The notes under the pieces are model-generated. The model had not been told where the DNA came from. It searched no databases and was given only the letters and a program-made list of their open reading frames with translations. 7,412 nucleotides of DNA from an uncultured Eubacteriales bacterium (GTDB taxonomy: Bacteria > Bacillota > Clostridia > Peptostreptococcales > Anaerovoracaceae): assembly GCA_900551415.1 (NCBI GenBank), contig URWB01000107.1, forward strand, positions 1 to 7,412, given 5' to 3'. Made by a program: the position numbers and the translations under genes. This document shows, piece after piece, positions 1 through 5,899 of the stretch (position 1 is the stretch's first letter; every line of letters begins with the position of its first letter).

Positions 1-2
1 AT

Positions 3-644
3 TCCACCGTGGTGCTGCGTGACATTTTGCAGCGCAATAACGGGGCGGACCAAGCAATGCTTCAAAAGATCATGCTGTTCTTGTGTTCAAACATCGGCAG
101 CATGACTTCTCCGAACAGCATCGGAAATGGACTCTCTAATGAGGGCGATATGCAAACCGGAAAACAGAAGAACATCGCAGGAAAAACAGTAGAGAAGTAT
201 ATTTCCATGCTTCGCAATGCATTTGTGTTCTTCTCTGTCGGTCGGTATGATGTAAAAGGAAAGCAACTGCTCAAAACACTTGGGAAGAACTATATCATCG
301 ACATGGGTTTTCGTAATATGCTATTGGGCTACCGGGATGCAGACCGTGGTCATATCCTTGAGAACATCGTATTTTTAGAGCTGCTGCGCCGTGACTATCG
401 GGTATATATCGGAAAGGTCGGAGAGACGGAGGTTGACTTTGTTGCGGAAAAACCGAATGATAAGGTATATATTCAAGTAACGGAGAGTATGCAGTCTCCG
501 GAGACCCGTGAACGAGAGCTTCGTCCATTGCGCATGATTGGAGATAACTACGAAAAAATCATACTGTCTATGGATCGAAGCTTCATCAATTCCTACGAGG
601 GCATAAAGTCACTGAATCTGATTGACTGGCTGCTTGCTGAGTAA
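3..644 (+). CDS. DUF4143 family ATPase, C-terminal part (5' end outside window)
   Basis: The reading frame is open to the left edge, so the start and the N-terminal AAA domain with its Walker motifs lie outside the window; a GTG at 9 is only an internal codon. The visible part fits the C-terminal half of AAA_14/DUF4143 proteins. A helical stretch, including a KTVEKYISML segment, comes first. Then come IIDMGFRN and HILENIVFLELLRRDY, and a PD-(D/E)xK-like core with EVDFVAE followed by VYIQVTES. Full-length members have about 400 residues, so roughly half is seen. Members are common accessory genes of gut Firmicutes and no substrate is firmly established. Two 60-base lines that I counted (181-300) are 38-40% GC, against 65% for a counted line of spoIIIAA, which hints at foreign origin. 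The family call is fairly sure; the function is unknown. Confidence 0.82.
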   Translation, partial: STVVLRDILQRNNGADQAMLQKIMLFLCSNIGSMTSPNSIGNGLSNEGDMQTGKQKNIAGKTVEKYISMLRNAFVFFSVGRYDVKGKQLLKTLGKNYIIDMGFRNMLLGYRDADRGHILENIVFLELLRRDYRVYIGKVGETEVDFVAEKPNDKVYIQVTESMQSPETRERELRPLRMIGDNYEKIILSMDRSFINSYEGIKSLNLIDWLLAE

Positions 645-687
645 AATCAAAGGTAGGGGATGACGACAAAGGCACCTTGCGGAACGT

Positions 688-840
688 CGCTCATGGGTGA
701 GCGCCATGTGTGCATAGAAATCTCTGATTTCGTGATGCGCACTTTTGTCCCAGCAGCCCGCCGGAGGCTGTGTTCAAAGCACTGGGCGTGGAGTAGGGTA
801 AGCAAAAGTCCGCGCAAAAGCTAAAGCAAAATCTTTTGCG
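688..840. repeat. Cluster of palindromes / structured intergenic element
   Basis: This stretch of the 281-base gene-free gap holds a series of dyads. They are CGCTCA/TGAGCG around a 4-base loop (688-703); GTGTGCAT/ATGCGCAC (708-715/735-742) enclosing AAATC/GATTT (718-722/726-730); CCCAG/CTGGG (749-753/782-786) enclosing CAGCC/GGCTG (754-758/766-770); and a perfect 8-base CGCAAAAG/CTTTTGCG pair (813-820/833-840). No convincing ORF with a ribosome site occupies it on either strand. It could be a dispersed REP-like palindromic element, a structured RNA, or part of a terminator region. The sequence alone does not decide between these. Confidence 0.4.
708..746 (+). terminator. Possible weak terminator of the DUF4143 gene
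   Basis: An 8-pair outer stem with one G-U pair (708-715 with 735-742) and a 5-pair inner stem (718-722 with 726-730) are followed at once by TTTT and then G. This resembles a Rho-independent terminator about 60 bases after the stop of the upstream gene. The short T-run and the internal mismatched bases make it weak, and it may instead simply be part of the palindrome cluster. Confidence 0.3.
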
Positions 841-849
841 AATATGATC

Positions 850-863
850 GGAACGCTTGTTCC
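850..863. promoter_or_regulatory. Candidate LexA (SOS) box
   Basis: The bases GGAACGCTTGTTCC contain perfect GAAC and GTTC half-sites separated by four bases. They match the Bacillus/Clostridium LexA consensus CGAACRNRYGTTYC at 12 of 14 positions. The right half-site overlaps the -35 hexamer of the promoter that follows, the usual place for LexA repression. An 8-base exact half-site pair has roughly a one-in-ten chance of turning up somewhere in a window this size, so position is the main support. Confidence 0.45.
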
Positions 864-885
864 TGCCAGAGGATTGTGATAGAAT
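857..885 (+). promoter_or_regulatory. Sigma-A-like extended -10 promoter upstream of the 926 gene
   Basis: The elements are TTGTTC (857-862), a 17-base spacer, then TAGAAT (880-885), which differs from TATAAT at one position and carries the extended -10 TG at 877-878. Transcription would start near 891-893, giving a leader of about 35 bases before the ATG at 926. An imperfect dyad flanks the -10: CGCTTG-TT-CCTGC (854-866) against GCAGGCAAGCG (890-900). It may be a second operator or a coincidence. Confidence 0.55.
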
Positions 886-925
886 AATAGCAGGCAAGCG
901 CTGCTGTTTGAAAGGTGGGTATGTC

Positions 926-1447
926 ATGTTGTCGTTTATGTTCTACATGTTCTTAGTGCTGTTTGTTATTTGCATTGTCATTGGAGTACTGAATTCGATA
1001 CTGCAAAATTTTGCTTCGTTTTTTCATGACATCGGCGATGCGGCGAAGACGATCAAAGGGATGACTTCCAAGACAAAAGAAAATAAAAAGGATGCCGGCA
1101 ATTCTGATTCCGACGATAACAACGATCCCAACAAGTGGGGCAGTGATGCATGGTGGGAAGAGCAGGAGCGGCTGTACAGCTGCATGCTTGACCTTGCGCA
1201 AGAGCTGGAATGCGCCGCATACGGCAAAGGCACGACCGCAAACGGAAATAAGAAGGGCGCGGGCAATTCTGATTCCGACGATAACAATAATCCAAACAAG
1301 TGGGGCAGCGATGCATGGTGGGAGGAACAGAAGAAGTTTATTGATGATTCTCTGTATATCAACCACGACTGGGATATTTTCAAAAAAGAGGAAGAAGAAT
1401 GTGACGCGGAGCATTGCCACGATCCATATCATCATCACAAGAAGTAG
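926..1447 (+). CDS. Membrane-anchored acidic protein with duplicated WGSDAWWEEQ motif and His-rich tail (function unknown)
   Basis: I do not recognise this 173-residue protein. The start is ATG 926, six bases after AAAGGTGGG (911-919); upstream TTG codons lie inside the promoter. Residues 3-27 form one hydrophobic segment, so it is probably an N-terminally anchored membrane protein with no visible cleavage site. The rest is hydrophilic. Residues 53-80 and 108-135 are near-identical copies (26 of 28 residues) of an Asp/Asn/Ser stretch leading into WGSDAWWEEQ. A highly acidic segment (KKEEEECD) and a Cys/His-rich end (AEHCHDPYHHHKK) follow, suggesting metal binding. The Asp/Asn stretch could bind a cation, but it does not fit an EF-hand or dockerin loop well. 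The gene stands alone, with its own promoter, possibly LexA-controlled, and its own terminator. That it is a real gene is likely; its role is not known. Confidence 0.7.
   Translation: MLSFMFYMFLVLFVICIVIGVLNSILQNFASFFHDIGDAAKTIKGMTSKTKENKKDAGNSDSDDNNDPNKWGSDAWWEEQERLYSCMLDLAQELECAAYGKGTTANGNKKGAGNSDSDDNNNPNKWGSDAWWEEQKKFIDDSLYINHDWDIFKKEEEECDAEHCHDPYHHHKK
1082..1165 (+). repeat. Intragenic 84-base repeat, copy 1
   Basis: This encodes residues 53-80 of the 926-1447 protein. Copy 2 begins exactly 165 bases (55 codons) later. By my count the copies share 74 of 84 bases. Nine codons differ, seven of them synonymously, which points to selection for the encoded motif rather than a fresh duplication. 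Confidence 0.9.
1247..1330 (+). repeat. Intragenic 84-base repeat, copy 2
   Basis: This encodes residues 108-135 of the 926-1447 protein. The only amino-acid differences from copy 1 are Asp to Gly at repeat position 4 and Asp to Asn at position 15. The linkers after the two copies are not recognisably similar. Confidence 0.9.
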
Positions 1448-1514
1448 AGGTACTGCTTTGGACTCTTTAGATTACGAATTTTTTGAAGAATAAAAAAGAC
1501 TTTTAGCCGTATAG

Positions 1515-1544
1515 GACTACCGGATTTACCGGTGGTCTTTTTTT
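1515..1544 (+). terminator. Rho-independent terminator after the 926 gene
   Basis: A 9-pair stem (GACTACCGG with CCGGTGGTC, one G-U pair) around the loop ATTTA is followed by seven T residues. It lies 67 bases past the stop of the small membrane protein gene and immediately before the sigma-E-like promoter. It therefore insulates the sporulation operon from upstream transcription. Confidence 0.9.
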
Positions 1545-1545
1545 G

Positions 1546-1573
1546 TCATAAAACCTTGTCCGACGCATAGACT
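1546..1573 (+). promoter_or_regulatory. Sigma-E-like promoter of the spoIIIA operon
   Basis: TCATAAA (1546-1552) matches the B. subtilis sigma-E -35 consensus KMATATT at 5 of 7 positions. After 13 bases, CATAGACT (1566-1573) matches CATACAHT at 7 of 8. The start of transcription would be near 1580 and the spoIIIAA ATG is at 1612. In B. subtilis the spoIIIA operon is transcribed by mother-cell sigma-E, so both position and sequence agree. Confidence 0.65.
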
Positions 1574-1611
1574 GTACAAACTTAAAAAAGCAGAGAAAAG
1601 AGGATAAGGGC

Positions 1612-2496
1612 ATGGAACACTTTAGACAAATTTTGAACAGGCTGCCGCCGTCCATTGGGAAGGAGCTCGAAGGGCTGCCGGGGAGCGTGCTCTGCAGCTT
1701 AGAGGAAATTCGCCTGCGCTGCGGGCAGCAGGTGCGTCTTGAGACCGGCAAGGGTACGCAGCGGATTCCGCACATCGTTACCGCGGAGGAGCTGCAGGAA
1801 ACGCTCAATCGCCTGATGCGGTTTTCATATTATGCCTACGAAAATGATTTAGCCAAGGGCTTCGTAACCATCGAGGGCGGGCATCGCGTCGGCGTCTGCG
1901 GTAAGGTCGTGCAAAAGAACGGCGAAGCGGCGCTAATCAAGGAGATCAGCTCGCTGAATATCCGTTTCGCCAAAGAGATCAAAGGCTGCAGTGACGCGGT
2001 TTTTTACCGTCTATATCAAAAAGACGGACAGGTGCAGCCTGCAAACACACTGATCATCTCGCCGCCGGGCTGCGGCAAAACGACACTGCTGCGCGATCTG
2101 GCGCGCAATTTCAGCTGGCATCATATCAAAGTCGGCATCTGTGATGAACGGTCGGAGCTTGCCGGCATGTATCAGAGCCGTCCGAGCTTTGACCTGGGAC
2201 CGTCCTGTGATGTGCTCGACCGCTGCGAAAAGACAGCAGGAATCCAGATGCTGATCCGTTCGATGTCGCCGCAGGTCATCTTTACCGACGAGATCGGCAG
2301 GGAGCAGGACGCGGCAGCCATCGAGGACTGCCTCAACGCGGGCATCAGCCTGATCACTTCCATGCATGGAAACTGTCGGGAGGACGCGGCAGCGTCCAAA
2401 ATCGGCAGGCTGCTCGATGAGAAAGCGTTTCGCTATGTGGTCATTCTGAGTCATACAGGCGGGCCCGGTACGGTGAAAGAGGTGCTGGATGCTTAA
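1612..2496 (+). CDS. spoIIIAA: Stage III sporulation protein AA, channel ATPase
   Basis: This 294-residue protein (307 in B. subtilis) is the cytoplasmic ATPase of the SpoIIIA-SpoIIQ channel, related to the type II/IV secretion ATPases, and should act at the mother-cell face of the outer forespore membrane. The N-terminal region carries the family's EIRLRCGQ and GHRVGVCGK motifs (about 32-39 and 89-97). The Walker A loop is SPPGCGKT at 150-157, with Ser in the first position where Gly or Ala is canonical. Walker B is VIFTDE at 222-227. The start ATG 1612 follows an AGGATAAGG ribosome site. It is the first gene after the sigma-E-like promoter and overlaps spoIIIAB by 8 bases, implying translational coupling. 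The identification is firm. Confidence 0.96.
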   Translation: MEHFRQILNRLPPSIGKELEGLPGSVLCSLEEIRLRCGQQVRLETGKGTQRIPHIVTAEELQETLNRLMRFSYYAYENDLAKGFVTIEGGHRVGVCGKVVQKNGEAALIKEISSLNIRFAKEIKGCSDAVFYRLYQKDGQVQPANTLIISPPGCGKTTLLRDLARNFSWHHIKVGICDERSELAGMYQSRPSFDLGPSCDVLDRCEKTAGIQMLIRSMSPQVIFTDEIGREQDAAAIEDCLNAGISLITSMHGNCREDAAASKIGRLLDEKAFRYVVILSHTGGPGTVKEVLDA

Positions 2497-3004
2497 GGCA
2501 GCAGGACTTTTGGGAATCGTCCTTTCGCTCGGCATGCTCGGCATCCTCAAAAGTCAGGAGCTGAAACAGCGCATCGCGCTGCTGCAGGATTTCTGGCAGA
2601 TGATGCTGCAGCTCAAAAGCGAGATCAACTACTTGCAGGAGCCGCTGCAGAGCGTATTGCGGCAAAGGCCGGGAAAGGCGGAATCCAAGGCTATGCAGCT
2701 GCTTCTTGCGGTGCAGCAGGCATTGGATGCAAAGCAGGGGGATCTGCAGACTGTTTGGAAACAAAGCGCGGAAACGGTCTACAAGGGAACACCGCTGACG
2801 GCGCAGGATCTGCAGCTCGTCTGTTATCCGGGAACGTTTTTGGGACAAACCGACTGTGAGAATCAGGCGCGGCAGTTTCAATATCTGGAAACTCGTCTGC
2901 AGGTGCAGCTGCAGGAGGCCGAAGAAGTTTACCGCACGAAGGGACCGCTGCAGCGTAGGATCGGATTCTTTGCCGGAGCGCTGCTGGCAGTCGTGCTGCT
3001 GTGA
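2489..3004 (+). CDS. spoIIIAB: Stage III sporulation protein AB
   Basis: At 171 residues it is the same length as the B. subtilis protein. SpoIIIAB is a membrane component of the SpoIIIA complex whose soluble part resembles the cytoplasmic domain of type II secretion GspF, and it is thought to work with the SpoIIIAA ATPase. Hydrophobic segments are at about 5-20 and 157-171, with a long helical, Gln-rich middle between them. The family signature near the end of the soluble domain is visible as FLGQTDCENQ (117-126). The start ATG 2489 lies inside the end of spoIIIAA and uses the GAGGTG at 2478-2484 or thereabouts. The call is firm. Confidence 0.94.
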   Translation: MLKAAGLLGIVLSLGMLGILKSQELKQRIALLQDFWQMMLQLKSEINYLQEPLQSVLRQRPGKAESKAMQLLLAVQQALDAKQGDLQTVWKQSAETVYKGTPLTAQDLQLVCYPGTFLGQTDCENQARQFQYLETRLQVQLQEAEEVYRTKGPLQRRIGFFAGALLAVVLL

Positions 3005-3027
3005 GGCGCGCTGTGAAAGGAGAAAAA

Positions 3028-3228
3028 ATGTCATTTGATGTAGATGTTTTGTTCAAAATTGCTGCCATCGGGATCGCGATCGCGCTGCTGAATCAAATCC
3101 TGACCAAGGCGGGCAGAGAAGAGGAGGCCATGATGACGACGCTGGCAGGCGTGATCATCGTGCTGGCGATCATCATCAAAATGATCAGCGAGTTTTTTGA
3201 TACCGTCAAAGTTTTCCTGACATTTTAG
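3028..3228 (+). CDS. spoIIIAC: Stage III sporulation protein AC
   Basis: This is a small membrane protein of 66 residues (about 68 in B. subtilis) with two hydrophobic segments, about 7-25 and 38-60, separated by the charged loop TKAGREEEA. SpoIIIAC is a multi-copy membrane component of the channel base and has been compared with type III secretion export-apparatus proteins. I place the start at ATG 3028, with AAAGGAG at 3016-3022. An in-frame GTG at 3001 overlaps the spoIIIAB stop and has no ribosome site. The gap to spoIIIAB is 23 bases. Confidence 0.93.
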   Translation: MSFDVDVLFKIAAIGIAIALLNQILTKAGREEEAMMTTLAGVIIVLAIIIKMISEFFDTVKVFLTF

Positions 3229-3237
3229 AGGTGTACC

Positions 3238-3624
3238 ATGCTGATGATGCTCAAAATCTGCGCGATTGCGGTTGTGGGGCTGGTTTTGATCGCCTTGATC
3301 CGCAGCTACAAGCCGGAATTTACCGTAGAGGCGGTCTTATGCGTTTCGATCATTTTGCTGTATTACGCGCTGGACAGCCTGCGCTACGGTTTCGTATACA
3401 TGCAGAACCTATACAGCCGCCTGACCTATGGACAGGAATATTTTCCGATCATTCTCAAGGTGCTGGCAATTGCCTACGCGACGGAATTTACGGCAGCGCT
3501 CTGTGAGGACGCCGGAGAAAAGTCTATCGGCACCAAGGTGCAGCTAGCAGGCAAGATCGCAATTTTTTTCGCGGCGATTCCAATCTTTACTTCACTGATG
3601 AAGCTGCTGGATTCGCTGGTATAA
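3238..3624 (+). CDS. spoIIIAD: Stage III sporulation protein AD
   Basis: This integral membrane protein of 128 residues (about 133 in B. subtilis) has hydrophobic segments near 5-21, 32-50, 68-88 and 105-124. It carries the conserved YKPEF segment after the first membrane span, and its C-terminal half holds KVLAIAYATEFTAALCEDAG, typical of the family. It is part of the membrane base of the SpoIIIA channel. The start ATG 3238 follows AGAGGTG at about 3228-3234, nine bases after the spoIIIAC stop. The identification is secure. Confidence 0.94.
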   Translation: MLMMLKICAIAVVGLVLIALIRSYKPEFTVEAVLCVSIILLYYALDSLRYGFVYMQNLYSRLTYGQEYFPIILKVLAIAYATEFTAALCEDAGEKSIGTKVQLAGKIAIFFAAIPIFTSLMKLLDSLV

Positions 3625-3669
3625 TCGTTTCGACACGGCAAGGCCTGCTTTCAGCATAAAGAACATAGC

Positions 3670-3684
3670 GCACATAAAATGTGC
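3670..3684 (+). other. Small hairpin just before the spoIIIAE ribosome site
   Basis: GCACAT, the loop AAA, then ATGTGC form a perfect 6-pair stem, and the stem ends two bases before the AAAAGGAA ribosome site. It lies in the only sizeable gap within the first five genes (75 bases, 3625-3699). It may tune translation or mark an RNA processing point. It also buries the in-frame ATG at 3679, which argues against that start. Confidence 0.4.
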
Positions 3685-3699
3685 AAAAAGGAACCGAAG

Positions 3700-4782
3700 A
3701 TGGACTATCAACAAATTCTGCAAGAACAAATGAAGGAAACGCTGGATGCCGATGCGTTCGACGCGCTGACAAAACAGGTCGCGGAATATTCCGGCGGCAT
3801 GGCGGAGGATTTCAGTCTGGACAGCATTGTAGAGTCCGCTTTGAACGGTGAGGCACTGTTTGACAGTCAGGTGCTTATAGAAAATCTTAAGTCGCTGTTT
3901 CTCTATGAGGTCCGGAGCGCGCTGCTGCTCGGCGTGCAGATTCTGACGGTCTGTATTGCCATCGGACTGCTGCAGAGCCTGGGAACCTCGTTCGGAAAAA
4001 AATCTCTGTCCAGCATCGGACAGCTCGTTTGCACGATGGTGATCATCGGCATCGCAGTCAGCAGCTTTCGCCTGATCTATACCTTGAGTCTGGAGACCGT
4101 TTCGACGATGGTCAATACGATGGCGCTGGTCATGCCGGTGCTGCTGGGGATTTTGATCGCGACCGGATCAATCACCTCGGGAACGATCCTGCATCCAATG
4201 ATGCTGGGTGCGGTGACAGGCTTCGGTGTTCTGATCAAGACGATCATTCTGCCGGCGCTGTTCGCCTCGACCATGCTCAGTCTGATCAACTGTCTGACCG
4301 AAAAAAACTATGTCAATCAGCTTTCCAAGCTGATCCGCAACGCGGCGTTGATTGTGACAGGATTGATTCTTGCAATCCTATCAGGCATTTTCAGTGTGCA
4401 GGGACTGCTGACGGATACTTCTGACGGGCTGCTGATCAATGCGGCGCGCTATTCACTCAGCACGTTCATTCCGATCGTCGGCGGATTTACCGCGGATACC
4501 GTAGAGCTATTTCTGCGCTGTATGCGCTCGATCAAGGGCATTGTCGGGGTGTTCGGCATTCTGATGCTGGTCCTGCTGACACTTGTGCCGCTGCTCAAGA
4601 TGCTGGCCTGCGCGCTGATCTATAAGCTGACGGCGGCGGTGACGGAGCCGGTGACGGACTCCAAGATTCCGACGGGGCTCAGCGATATGGGAAATTGCCT
4701 GATCTCGATGACAGCCATCGTGTTTTTTACCGCGCTGCTGTTCATCATTTTTATCAGCATCATCGTCGGGATCGGAGGTGGA
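3700..4782 (+). CDS. spoIIIAE: Stage III sporulation protein AE
   Basis: This polytopic membrane protein is the largest membrane component of the channel. It has 361 residues (about 400 in B. subtilis). Residues 1-70 are hydrophilic, and about seven or eight hydrophobic spans follow (about 72-94, 106-124, 138-156, 166-200, 214-234, 250-262, 280-312 and 335-359). The conserved segments LHPMMLG (164-170) and FSVQGLLTD (231-239) fit the family. I chose ATG 3700, preceded by AAAAGGAA seven to eight bases upstream. The in-frame ATG 3679 would add seven residues but sits in a hairpin. Unlike B. subtilis SpoIIIAE, no N-terminal signal peptide is visible with either start. The last sense codon ends at 4782 and the TGA is 4783-4785, overlapping the start of spoIIIAF. 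Confidence 0.94.
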
Positions 4783-4784
4783 TG

Positions 4785-4955
4785 ATGGAACAAGTGATGA
4801 ACTGGATCAAAGATATTTTCCTGATGATTCTGTCCCTGACCTTCTTTGAGATTCTGGTACCGGATTCGGAAATGGAAAAATATCTGAAGCTGATCTTTTC
4901 GCTGATTATTCTTTTGATGATCTTAGATCCTGTAATCAGGTATATTTCAGATTAA
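4785..4955 (+). CDS. spoIIIAF: Stage III sporulation protein AF, minimal form lacking the soluble domain
   Basis: The product has only 56 residues, against about 206 in B. subtilis. It begins MEQVMNWIKD, followed by two hydrophobic segments (about 11-25 and 36-50) separated by VPDSEMEKYLK, and ends LDPVIRYISD. This is exactly the N-terminal membrane hairpin of SpoIIIAF. The C-terminal ring-building domain is absent. The next gene starts 26 bases later, so no frameshifted remnant can be hidden between them. ATG 4785 shares its A with the spoIIIAE stop and follows GGAGG with six bases of spacing; ATG 4782 is in frame but too close. Position and motif make the identification good. The shortness is real in this sequence unless there is a large assembly deletion. 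Confidence 0.88.
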   Translation: MEQVMNWIKDIFLMILSLTFFEILVPDSEMEKYLKLIFSLIILLMILDPVIRYISD

Positions 4956-4981
4956 AAATCATATAGTGGTGAGGAGTAAAG

Positions 4982-5347
4982 ATGATGTTTGAAAAACTGG
5001 CAGGCAAGGGGGCCTTGATGCGCCTCGTGACGGTGCTGCTGATCGCTTCGGTGGCGATCCTGGCGCTGAATATTCTGACGGATTCCAAGGATACGCGCAG
5101 GCAGATCATCGATCGGGACGGCAGCAGCGAGGAACAGCTTTGCAGCGTCTTGTCCGGCATGAAAGGGGTCGGCGCGGTCGATGCAATCATCGAATACGAT
5201 GAAAACAACAAGGTGACCGGCGTGATTTTGACCGCGGAGGGCGGCGCGAACCCGGTCGTAGCCAATGATCTGACCAAGGGTGTGGCGACGCTGTACCGGA
5301 TCCCGGTTTCGAGCGTAATCGTTTTTGAAAAAGAACAGGAGGGGTGA
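4982..5347 (+). CDS. spoIIIAG: Stage III sporulation protein AG, compact form
   Basis: SpoIIIAG forms the large ring of the channel between the two forespore membranes. This one has 121 residues against about 229 in B. subtilis. A membrane anchor (about 13-33) and a short linker are followed by a single ring-building-type domain. This comprises EEQLCSVLSGMKGVGAVDAIIEY in its first half and VTGVILTAEGGANP through a helix to IPVSSVIVFEK in its second. In B. subtilis these two halves are separated by a long insertion (the beta-triangle region); here only about four residues (DENN) lie between them. The ribosome site GAGGAG (4971-4976) suits ATG 4982, or ATG 4985 one codon later. The stop overlaps the ribosome-site region of spoIIIAH. 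Confidence 0.92.
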   Translation: MMFEKLAGKGALMRLVTVLLIASVAILALNILTDSKDTRRQIIDRDGSSEEQLCSVLSGMKGVGAVDAIIEYDENNKVTGVILTAEGGANPVVANDLTKGVATLYRIPVSSVIVFEKEQEG

Positions 5348-5349
5348 CT

Positions 5350-5877
5350 TTGAAAAAGAAGTTCAGCTATAAGGATATTCTCTACAAGAGCAAACGACTG
5401 ACGGCACTGGCGCTGATCGTTGTATTCGGCACCGGGCTGATGGTGACGGCAGGCATGCACGACGAGATCCCGGTACATGACGGTGACGTGCTGGTGGACA
5501 GCCGGGCAGCGACTGAGCAAAATCTGCCGCAGGAGGGGACATTTGCGGAAATGCGCGCGAGTCTTGACCTCGACCGCAGCAAGCTGCTGGCAAATCTGGA
5601 TTCGACCATCAACAACAGCGAAAACGAGAACGAGAAGAAGAACGCCTCCGCCGAAAAGACCCGCATCATGGACACCATGGAGAAGGAGCTCTCTGTCGAA
5701 AGCATGATCAAGTCCAAGGGCCTGCCGGAATCCTTCGTTATTATGACCGACAGCAGCGTGACGGTGACAGTCGATAAGCAGGAGCTTGACAGCAATACCG
5801 TCGCCAAGATCTGTGACATCGTGATGCGCGAAACCGGCAAGACCGCCGACAAAATCGTGGTACAGAGCAAGTACTGA
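5350..5877 (+). CDS. spoIIIAH: Stage III sporulation protein AH, SpoIIQ partner
   Basis: This 175-residue protein (about 218 in B. subtilis) has a short cytoplasmic basic N-terminus and one membrane span (about 18-36). A variable linker and a charged coiled-coil-like region (NNSENENEKKNASAEK, 88-103) follow. The ring-building (YscJ/FliF-like) domain occupies about 104-175, with SVTVTVDKQELD and a final strand KIVVQSKY. In the intermembrane space it should bind forespore SpoIIQ. I prefer the TTG start at 5350, seven bases after AGGAGG (5337-5342). A GTG at 5344 is in frame but overlaps the ribosome site itself. It is the last gene of the operon. No clear terminator follows it. Confidence 0.94.
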   Translation: MKKKFSYKDILYKSKRLTALALIVVFGTGLMVTAGMHDEIPVHDGDVLVDSRAATEQNLPQEGTFAEMRASLDLDRSKLLANLDSTINNSENENEKKNASAEKTRIMDTMEKELSVESMIKSKGLPESFVIMTDSSVTVTVDKQELDSNTVAKICDIVMRETGKTADKIVVQSKY

Positions 5878-5899
5878 TCCAAGCGGCAGAGCCTTGCGA

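Noticed and set aside
688..840. CRISPR array or tRNA in the palindrome region
   Set aside because: The dyads are different sequences without regular spacing, and no cloverleaf with anticodon and T-arm motifs could be found.
691..927. Minus-strand frame of 78 codons across the palindrome cluster
   Set aside because: It consists of the palindromic DNA translated and would be read across the promoter of the 926 gene. No ribosome site is seen, and it looks like a spurious protein of a repeat element.
953..1438. Minus-strand hydrophobic frame of 161 codons opposite the 926 gene
   Set aside because: The hydrophobicity is the complement of Asp/Asn/Lys-rich codons on the plus strand. There is no ribosome site or promoter.
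1092..1493. Plus-strand frame of 133 codons overlapping the 926 gene and running past its stop
   Set aside because: It is mostly out of frame with the repeat-bearing protein and has no start signal. The 84-base repeats preserve the other frame through synonymous change, which identifies the real one.
3001..3027. GTG 3001 as the spoIIIAC start
   Set aside because: It overlaps the spoIIIAB stop and lacks a ribosome site, whereas ATG 3028 has AAAGGAG at ideal distance and gives the family's usual length.
2011..3068. Several minus-strand frames opposite spoIIIAA and spoIIIAB
   Set aside because: They overlap each other, lack ribosome sites, and have low-complexity compositions typical of shadows of GC-rich genes.
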